The translations under genes and the position numbers were made by a program. The notes under the pieces were generated by a model. That model was not told the origin of the DNA, did not search any database, and saw only the letters and a list, made by a program, of their open reading frames with translations. This document shows, piece after piece, positions 7,656 to 12,930 of a stretch of DNA of 37,753 nucleotides; positions within the stretch are counted from its first letter, which is position 1; each line of letters starts with the position of its first letter. This stretch comes from DAORHV01 sp964434575 (lineage in GTDB: Bacteria; Patescibacteriota; Gracilibacteria; Peribacterales; Peribacteraceae), in contig CAYSWB010000015.1 in assembly GCA_964434575.1 (NCBI GenBank), forward strand, positions 1-37,753, in the 5' to 3' direction.

Positions 7656-8461
7656 TGCGCAACGCGTCTTCGTCCATCGGCAAGCGCCTCTCGTACGCGA
7701 TTCCCCGCGCGGGCATCGCGTTCACGGCCATGATCATGCCGACCGTCGCGCATGCCGACGGCGCGACGATCCGCAACATCCTGCTGACCCTGCTCAACAA
7801 CATCGCGCCGCTGTGGGTGCCGGTCGGCGTGCTGGTCGTGGTGATCGCGGGCATGACCATGCTGGTCACGAGCCGCGAGGAAGGATTGTCCAAAGGCCGC
7901 AACACGGCGCTGGCCGTGGTGATCGGCGGCATCATCATCATGCTCGGCCCCACCCTGCTCGGACTGATGTACCAGGCTCCGGGCACGCAGATCGCCAACG
8001 TGGGACCGCAGCTGAACGCCGAGGCGCTGGGCCTGGTGGGCTGGCTGTGCGCCATGGGCGGCGTGTTCTCCATCTTGATGATCGTCATTTCGGCCGTCCG
8101 CGCCATCGCCGGATTCGGCGGCGACGAAGCCGCGTACGCCGGCGTGCGCAACGCGCTGATCAACGCCGTCATCGGACTGATCATCATGGCGTCGGCCATC
8201 ATCATCCACAACGCCGTCTTCCAGGGCACGCCGAACCCGCTCATCCAGCTGATCCTGGACAAGGTGCTCATCATCCTGGCCATCATCACGACCATCGCGG
8301 TGGCCATCTTGGTGTACGCCGGCTTCCGCATGGTGACGAACTTCGGCAACGAGGAAGTCTTCAACCAAGCCAAGGGCCTGGTGTTCCGCGTCATCGCGGG
8401 CCTGGTCGTGATCCTCATCAGCTACGTGCTGGTGATCTTCGTGGCCAACGCCTTCAGCTAG
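7655..8461 (+). CDS. Secreted/membrane protein with three T4SS-pilin-like units (B)
   Basis: 268 residues, starting at the ATG in TGATG so that it is coupled to protein A by a one-base overlap. A signal peptide ends near MPTVAHA (about 34). Three units follow at roughly 50-107, 130-190 and 205-266. The last, AGFRMVTNFGNEEVFNQAKG plus a hydrophobic helix, is closest to the single-unit T4SS pilin pattern (GG-x-W/M-x-T-S-x-G-N-E-E-x-x-x-x-A-K). Units 1 and 2 carry LVTSREEGLSKGRN and IAGFGGDEAAYAGVRN at the same place. No VirB4/VirD4-type ATPase is nearby. The 3' end overlaps the convergent folP-like gene by 8 bases. Confidence 0.82.
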   Translation: MRNASSSIGKRLSYAIPRAGIAFTAMIMPTVAHADGATIRNILLTLLNNIAPLWVPVGVLVVVIAGMTMLVTSREEGLSKGRNTALAVVIGGIIIMLGPTLLGLMYQAPGTQIANVGPQLNAEALGLVGWLCAMGGVFSILMIVISAVRAIAGFGGDEAAYAGVRNALINAVIGLIIMASAIIIHNAVFQGTPNPLIQLILDKVLIILAIITTIAVAILVYAGFRMVTNFGNEEVFNQAKGLVFRVIAGLVVILISYVLVIFVANAFS

Positions 8462-9248
8462 AGGCCGCTTCCAGGGCCGCTTTCGTTTCCGCCACGTCGT
8501 GGGTCCGGATGAACGAGGCGCCGTTTCGCATGGCCGTGACCGACGCGTCCAGCGTGGCCGGCAGCCGCTTCGAGACCGGCAGGTTTTCGGGCCCCGCCAG
8601 AAAGGATTTGCGCGACGGGCTCACGAGCACCGGCCCGATGTCCGCGAACGCCGCCACGTTGTCCAAGACGGCGAATGAATACTCCGGTAACGCGGAGACG
8701 AAGTGCCCCAGGCCGGGATCGACGATGATGTTCGCCTTGCGGATACCGGCGCGCTCGGCGGCCCGCACGCGCTCGCGCAGGAACCCGCCGATGGTCCCGA
8801 CGAGGTCTTCGTAGCGCCTGTCTTGCTTGGTCGTGCGCGGACCCGCGTCTTTGGCATACATCAGGACGCACGGGCAATCCGCGGCGGCCAGCACCGCGAA
8901 CATGGCCGGGTCTCCCCTGCCGGCGGTGACGTCGTTGATCATGTCCGCCCCGGCGGCCAGCGCCTGGCGCGCCACCTCGGACTTCCAGGTGTCCACGCAG
9001 ATGCGCATGGCTGGCAGCGCACGGCGCACCGCCTCCACGGCCGGAACCACTCGCGAGAGCTCCTCGGCCAGCGCCACGTCGGGTGAACCCGGACCGGTGG
9101 ACTCGCCGCCGATCTCGATGATGTCTGCGCCTTCCCGCGCGAACTGCTCGGCGCGCGCGACCACGTCTGCGGTCTGCATATACTTCCCTCCATCCACGTA
9201 GGAATCCGGCGTGACGTTGAGGATGCCGACGATGACGGGAAGCTTCAC
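8454..9248 (-). CDS. folP: Divergent dihydropteroate synthase-like protein
   Basis: DHPS joins p-aminobenzoate to dihydropterin pyrophosphate in folate synthesis. Motifs in order: VGILNVTPDSYVDGG, ADIIEIGGESTGPGS, ICVDTWKSEVARQA with NDVTAG, IIVDPGLG, LVSPSRKSFLAG and the final FIRTHDVAETK (family: SRKS and R-x-H-D-V). Departures: the loop-2 Arg of GESTRPG is Gly here, and the FGK after DPG-x-G is replaced by HFVS. The start is uncertain. No ATG precedes the domain in frame; GTG at 9248 or 9254 fits, because further upstream the frame runs through an inverted repeat. No other folate gene is in the window. It could be a folate enzyme of altered specificity. Confidence 0.8.
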   Translation of the reverse strand: MKLPVIVGILNVTPDSYVDGGKYMQTADVVARAEQFAREGADIIEIGGESTGPGSPDVALAEELSRVVPAVEAVRRALPAMRICVDTWKSEVARQALAAGADMINDVTAGRGDPAMFAVLAAADCPCVLMYAKDAGPRTTKQDRRYEDLVGTIGGFLRERVRAAERAGIRKANIIVDPGLGHFVSALPEYSFAVLDNVAAFADIGPVLVSPSRKSFLAGPENLPVSKRLPATLDASVTAMRNGASFIRTHDVAETKAALEAASS

Positions 9249-9293
9249 GAACACAGCATCGAAGTTGATGTGCCTAAACGCAAGAGAAGCAGG

Positions 9294-9354
9294 AGAGTCA
9301 GGGGATTCAGGGGAAACAGTCGATTCTCCTGACTCCCCTGAATCCCCTGACTCT
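9294..9354. repeat. 21-bp perfect inverted repeat
   Basis: Arms 9294-9314 and 9334-9354 are exact reverse complements over 21 bases with a 19-base loop. Each arm holds two copies of TCAGGGGA or its complement. It lies between the divergent folP-like gene and the 65-residue gene. GACTCC-rich strings of similar flavour occur at 4495-4510 and 5749-5777, suggesting a small dispersed family. Confidence 0.85.
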
Positions 9355-9392
9355 TTCGGATGTATTTTTTCAGCCTCAAACTGCGTCCGTGC

Positions 9393-9404
9393 TATACTCG
9401 CACC
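9393..9404 (+). promoter_or_regulatory. Extended -10 element 6 nt before ATG (leaderless)
   Basis: TGC then TATACT (9393-9398), followed by CGCACC and ATG at 9405. A strong hexamer at the exact spacing that makes the mRNA start with AUG. Confidence 0.7.
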
Positions 9405-9602
9405 ATGTGGCCCTTCAAGAAGAAAGAACCCCCGGAGAAGCGCGGCGGACGCATGATGAAACGCGTCGTCGTGGGCTTCATCATCGGCGGAGCGATCTCG
9501 TCGATCATCGGCCAGAAGTTCCTGCATAAGAATCAGGAAACCGACGAAGATGAGGAAGAAGATGAGGACGACGAAGACGAGGAGGAAGGTTCGCCCGAGT
9601 GA
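9405..9602 (+). CDS. Small single-pass membrane protein with acidic tail
   Basis: 65 residues: a basic N-terminus (MWPFKKKEPPEKRGG), one hydrophobic helix (about 20-39, VVVGFIIGGAISSIIG), then a tail made almost only of Asp and Glu (about 46-62). The positive N-side and acidic C-side suggest an N-in orientation with the acidic tail outside. No family recognised. The gene has a strong leaderless promoter and ends directly against the stop of gmk. The acidic tail could bind cations or basic proteins; that is speculation. Confidence 0.75.
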   Translation: MWPFKKKEPPEKRGGRMMKRVVVGFIIGGAISSIIGQKFLHKNQETDEDEEEDEDDEDEEEGSPE

Positions 9603-10190
9603 TCAGCCTTCCACGATGGCGTGCACGACCTCGGCGATGGCGTCTTCCAATTTGCCTTCGCGGTTGATGACCTGAACGTCGGTGAGTTTGGCGTGCTCCA
9701 GTTCGCCGTGCATGCTCGCCACGCGGCGGGCCAGCTCGTCCTTGGCCATGGGGGCGCGCTCCACGATGTGCTTCACCAGCTGCTCTTCGCTCTCGGGCAG
9801 GATGAAGATGGTCTGCAGGCGGTACTGTGCGCCGGGCCCCTTGAATTCGGCATGCTCCCGGATGCTGTTGAATCCCTGCACGTCCACTTCGCGGACCACG
9901 GTCTTGCCCTGCTCGATGGCCGGGAGGATTTCGGTGAGCAGCGTGCCGTAGCGGGCGCCCTTGTGGACCTGCGCCCATTCCAGGAACTTCCCTTCCTTCA
10001 GCCAGGCGTCGAACTCCGCCTCGGTCACGAAGTGGTAGAGCTCGTCGCCTTCCCCTTCGCGGCGCTGGCGGGTGGTGGCGGAGCGCGGGAACAGCAGTTC
10101 CTTGCGTCGTTCCTTGAGGGTTTTGAGGATCACGCTCTTGCCTACACCGCTGGGGCCGATGATGAGGACGAGCTTTCCTGGCTTGGGCAT
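9603..10190 (-). CDS. gmk: Guanylate kinase
   Basis: Phosphorylates GMP to GDP with ATP. 195 residues. Walker A is GPSGVGKSVILKTL at about 11-24. The GMP-binding region has SATTRQRREGEGDELYHFV (family SxTTRxxRxGExxGxxYxF) and AQVHKGARYGT, and EVDVQGFNSI replaces the usual DVDVQG. The length is standard. The frame stays open upstream, but the start MPKPGKLVL at 10190 fits the family and lies 6 nt after TACCAT. In other bacteria gmk often sits near rpoZ; here it is alone. Confidence 0.95.
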   Translation of the reverse strand: MPKPGKLVLIIGPSGVGKSVILKTLKERRKELLFPRSATTRQRREGEGDELYHFVTEAEFDAWLKEGKFLEWAQVHKGARYGTLLTEILPAIEQGKTVVREVDVQGFNSIREHAEFKGPGAQYRLQTIFILPESEEQLVKHIVERAPMAKDELARRVASMHGELEHAKLTDVQVINREGKLEDAIAEVVHAIVEG

Positions 10191-10202
10191 GGGCGCATGG
10201 TA
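10191..10202 (-). promoter_or_regulatory. -10 element 6 nt before gmk ATG (leaderless)
   Basis: Minus strand: TACCAT (10202-10197), GCGCCC, ATG at 10190. Confidence 0.6.
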
Positions 10203-10265
10203 CCGCAAGGCGGGCGGTAGCGCGAAACGGGGCTTGGATTGCATGAAAATCATGCCTGCAGACCC

Positions 10266-10294
10266 TTGCATTCATGTGAAAAATAGTTTACAAT
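10266..10294 (+). promoter_or_regulatory. Sigma70 promoter of the 10.3-kb RNA
   Basis: TTGCAT (10266-10271), exactly 17 nt, TACAAT (10289-10294). Expected transcription start is about 10301. No coding start follows closely, unlike the other promoters here. Confidence 0.75.
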
Positions 10295-10695
10295 GGGGAG
10301 ATTCGTTCATTCACATCTCCCACACTTCTTTTAGGTCCCAGGGCGGGGAGGAAGATGCGTCCCGAAAGCGACCCATCCTCCTCCCTGCTCTTCGATCTCC
10401 GACCGAAGAGTTCCCTCGGCCGTTCCTCGTTGAACACCGCAGGGACCTACAACCTCACACACAAACATACGGCACCCTCCCGCCCAGCGGAGGCGCGACT
10501 CCCGACGCATCGGGATACCAACAAACATAAAAAACGGAGCAGTCGCCGATACGGCTGCAAAGAGGTGTAGGGAGCGCATGACACTTGGTCGACGTCATGC
10601 ACGCTCAATTCACCCCGTGAATTGGGTACATAAGCAGGCACTCGGACCGGATCTCTCACTGACGAAGTGGGACTTCCGATCCGGGTGCCTGTTTT
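10295..10695 (+). ncRNA. Probable structured non-coding RNA, about 395 nt, unidentified
   Basis: The interval is bounded by a well-spaced promoter and a strong terminator, with no credible gene. Helices in order: GGGAGA/TCTCCC near the 5' end; a long-range 8-bp closing helix 10332-10339/10442-10449 enclosing stems 10346-10352/10379-10385, 10388-10394/10404-10410 and 10422-10425/10432-10435; hairpins 10476-10480/10489-10493, 10501-10505/10510-10514 and 10539-10558; 10572-10582/10594-10606; 10607-10613/10617-10623. A 9-nt ACAAACATA is repeated in unpaired stretches at 10461 and 10521. It ends in a two-part stem, CAGGCAC/GTGCCTG plus CCGGATC/GATCCGG, and TTTT. I looked for the signatures of tmRNA (tag frame, T-arm), RNase P RNA (GAGGAAAGTC, ACAGAA) and SRP RNA and did not find them. 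Confidence 0.65.
10635..10695 (+). terminator. Terminator of the 10.3-kb RNA
   Basis: Outer stem 10635-10641/10685-10691 and inner stem 10647-10653/10678-10684, with a further TCTCAC/GTGGGA pairing at the tip, followed by TTTTA. Confidence 0.8.
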
Positions 10696-10701
10696 ACATT
10701 G

Positions 10702-10731
10702 CGTGAAAGGGAACCCAGGTTCCCTTTCACG
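10702..10731. repeat. 14-bp perfect palindromic hairpin
   Basis: CGTGAAAGGGAACC and its exact reverse complement are separated by CA. A related hairpin (CGCGAGAGGGAC ... GTCCCTTTCGCG, one mismatch) lies at 37669-37695 beside the tRNA gene, so this may be a dispersed element. Confidence 0.7.
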
Positions 10732-10735
10732 GGCT

Positions 10736-11010
10736 ATCCTTCCTGCATGGAGCGCTCCAGCCGCAGGGCCCGCGAGACCCGCGTCTTCGCGCAGCTTTTT
10801 GACGAAAGCCAAGCAAACTCAGAGCGAGTACTCAAACCACCAAGGGGCAGGAATGCGCGCCATGAGTGTGGGGGCCTGCGGATTGGCCGAGGAGCCCAAG
10901 CGACGAGGCCGTGGTGTCGGCGCGCGCGTTTTCTTGGCCACTTCTTTGTCGCGCACAAAGAAGTGGCGGAAGAAACTGAAGGGAATATTGGCGGCATCAG
11001 TCTGCGACTC
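10736..11010. other. Gene-free interval with one hairpin
   Basis: No convincing gene. Open frames here are short and of biased composition on both strands. The only clear structure is the 13-bp hairpin at 10937-10967. This could be the remnant of a small repeat element bounded on the left by the palindrome at 10702-10731. Confidence 0.4.
10937..10967 (-). terminator. Hairpin downstream of the Ser/Ala-rich gene
   Basis: A perfect 13-bp stem GCCACTTCTTTGT/ACAAAGAAGTGGC with loop CGCGC lies 44 bases past the stop at 11011 on the minus strand. There is no strong U tract, so it is either an atypical terminator or a REP-like element. Confidence 0.5.
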
Positions 11011-12351
11011 CTACCGCAGGATCTGCAACCCATCCAGGGCATTACCCGGAGCGGACGACGACGCCGGCTTGGGAGCGGCGGAAGACGAAACGGCGGCAGG
11101 TTTGGCGGATGATGCCGCGGACGAGGCGGGCTTGCTCGACGATGCCGACGAACTGCGCGCGGACGACGCCGGAGCGGATGAAACGGCAGCCTGCGACGAG
11201 CTCATGGCGGCGGAAGACGACGCGCGAGGCGCCCAGGCGAACGCCTCCGGATCGACGGCCGGGACGATGGTCGTCCATGTCCACGGGGTGCACGGCTGGA
11301 CCTTGCAGGTGCGGATGATGTCCGATGCCAGGCGGATGACGGGCACCACGTACGTCGGACGGTCCGATTGGTACGTGGGCAGCATGTACGCCAGCGTGGC
11401 GGACTGGTACGTGATGGTGACGGCCTTGCCCTTCTCGTCGCCGTCGATGGGAGCCAGACCGCCGGCCAGCGCGAGGCCGGTCATGACGGTCGGTTCGGCG
11501 GTCTTGTATTCCGAGCTGGACAACAGCGCCGGCGACAACACGTGCATGTTCAGGGCCAACGCCTGCTGGCTGCGGTGGCCGACGAACACGGCCATGGCAG
11601 ACACCGGGCGGCCGACTTCATCGACCACCGGGTACGACCCGAATTTGAGCGGCCAGCGGACCTCCTCGATGCCGGGCGCCAGCACTTTGCCCGCGCTGCC
11701 GGCTTCGACCGTGCGGTAGATTTTGACGACCGACGGCTCGCCGAGCGCCGCGGTGTCGATGCCCAGCTCCCCGGCCATTTGTTTGGCGATGGCGATGAGA
11801 CGATCGTCGGGCAGCGGCGGACTGACCGGCACGTCGCTCACGTCCTGCGGCGACTGCTCGGTGCGGCTGACTTCCAACGTGCGGTCGCGGACGTTCACGA
11901 GAATGGTGTAGACGTTGTCGCGCGTGCTGAACGTGATGTCGCGCGGAAGCAGGCGCAGGCTGGGATCCAGCGGCACGTTCATGCCCGCCAGGATGGCGTT
12001 GAACGGCGACGCGTCGGCGGTCACGCCCTGGTCGCGGTACAGCGTCATGGTCGGCGGCAGTGCCGGCAGCATGTCCTTCGGCAACGCGTAGCGGTACACG
12101 CCGGCCGGGATGCCCTCCACGCGCTGCTCGAGCTTGCGCAGGCCCTGGCCGACCGAACCGAAACCGCCCGGCGGCAGCTGCTCGGGAAGCGCGGCGGCGG
12201 CCGAGGAGGACGAAGCGGCGGGAACGCGCGTACCCGCCTGCCCGCGGGTGGCGAACAAGACGACGTTCACGCCCGCCGACAGCGCGAGGCCGAGGGCGAG
12301 GGCCGGCAGCAGGATTTGCGCGGCGAAGTTGGCTGGGGATTTAACGGACAT
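11011..12351 (-). CDS. Anchored extracytoplasmic protein with Ser/Ala-rich tail
   Basis: 446 residues of unknown family. One hydrophobic anchor (about 11-34) is followed by a Ser/Ala linker, then a folded region of about 310 residues with beta-rich stretches (TMTLYRDQGV; DNVYTILVNVRDRTLEVSR; KAVTITYQSATLAYMLP). There is one Cys pair near CKVQPC. The last 80 residues are a low-complexity Ser/Ala/Lys/Pro tail (repeated ASSS-type units), probably a spacer through the envelope. The start overlaps the end of the upstream PH-like gene by 11 bases, so they form a two-gene operon. Confidence 0.8.
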   Translation of the reverse strand: MSVKSPANFAAQILLPALALGLALSAGVNVVLFATRGQAGTRVPAASSSSAAAALPEQLPPGGFGSVGQGLRKLEQRVEGIPAGVYRYALPKDMLPALPPTMTLYRDQGVTADASPFNAILAGMNVPLDPSLRLLPRDITFSTRDNVYTILVNVRDRTLEVSRTEQSPQDVSDVPVSPPLPDDRLIAIAKQMAGELGIDTAALGEPSVVKIYRTVEAGSAGKVLAPGIEEVRWPLKFGSYPVVDEVGRPVSAMAVFVGHRSQQALALNMHVLSPALLSSSEYKTAEPTVMTGLALAGGLAPIDGDEKGKAVTITYQSATLAYMLPTYQSDRPTYVVPVIRLASDIIRTCKVQPCTPWTWTTIVPAVDPEAFAWAPRASSSAAMSSSQAAVSSAPASSARSSSASSSKPASSAASSAKPAAVSSSAAPKPASSSAPGNALDGLQILR

Positions 12352-12910
12352 CGCGGTAGGGAACGATATAATCTTTGCGGCGCTGGTAGAGGGTGATTTG
12401 CTGCGAGATCATGGCCACCAGCTTGTCGGCGTGGGGCATGTACTTCAGGACGATCTCGGGGCCCTGACCCTCTTTGAGCGCGAAATGGATCATGCCGAAA
12501 TCGAACAGATTCAGCCACTGCGTTTCGGCCACCACGTCGCCCAAGTTCTCCAGGTTGATGGGTGTCGTGGATTTGCGGAACAACGACGACTGGTCGACGA
12601 TGATGAGCTTGTCGGTGGTCAGGAAGATGAAGTCGAACTTCCAATCCAGGTACGCCTGCAACAAGCCGTACGACACGAGCAGAAACCACATGAGCACGGA
12701 GACGAGGATCAGCGTGCCCAGCGAGAGGATGCCGAGGTAGTACACCAGGCTCGCGACAGCGACGATCGCCACCGTCAGAATGACTTCGCGGATGATGGCC
12801 GTCAGGAACCGGAAGACGTGCGGGGTGGCGGTAAAAATTTCGCGCTCGCCGTGGGCCAAAAACCGCTCTTTGATCTTCCGGATGTCCGTCTCGAGTGCGA
12901 AGATCCTCAT
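12341..12910 (-). CDS. Two-TM membrane protein with bacterial PH-like domain
   Basis: 189 residues. An N-terminal polar segment (MRIFALETDIRKIKERFLAHGERE) is followed by two hydrophobic helices (about 36-60 and 64-88), then FDFIFLTTDKLIIVDQSSLF and ITLENLGDV-like strands (TPINLENLGDVVAE), the layout of YdbS/bPH_2-type proteins in which membrane helices precede a PH fold. Function unknown, probably envelope-related. The start at 12910 lies 9 nt after a TATAGT on the minus strand. It is divergent from the SLH gene, with only 20 bases between the two ATGs. Confidence 0.8.
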   Translation of the reverse strand: MRIFALETDIRKIKERFLAHGEREIFTATPHVFRFLTAIIREVILTVAIVAVASLVYYLGILSLGTLILVSVLMWFLLVSYGLLQAYLDWKFDFIFLTTDKLIIVDQSSLFRKSTTPINLENLGDVVAETQWLNLFDFGMIHFALKEGQGPEIVLKYMPHADKLVAMISQQITLYQRRKDYIVPYRDVR

Positions 12911-12930
12911 ACTTGTTCTACTATAGCCTT
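12911..12930. promoter_or_regulatory. Overlapping divergent -10 elements in a 20-bp gap
   Basis: The plus strand has TACTAT (12919-12924) 6 nt before ATG 12931. The minus strand has TATAGT (12925-12920) 9 nt before ATG 12910. The two hexamers share five base pairs, so both promoters cannot be occupied at once, and any -35 must lie inside the opposite coding region. Confidence 0.65.

Noticed and set aside
9249..9527. N-terminal extension of the folP-like gene through the inverted repeat
   Set aside because: The added residues are a translation of the 21-bp inverted repeat and of the antisense of the 65-residue gene; the DHPS domain starts at about 9248.
10355..10570. 71-residue frame inside the ncRNA interval
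   Set aside because: No -10 or RBS at the start, composition unlike local proteins, and the same bases form well-paired helices.
10295..10695. tmRNA, RNase P RNA or SRP RNA
   Set aside because: No T-arm/CCA or Ala-resume tag frame, no GAGGAAAGTC or ACAGAA core, and no SRP helix-8 tetraloop sequence could be found.
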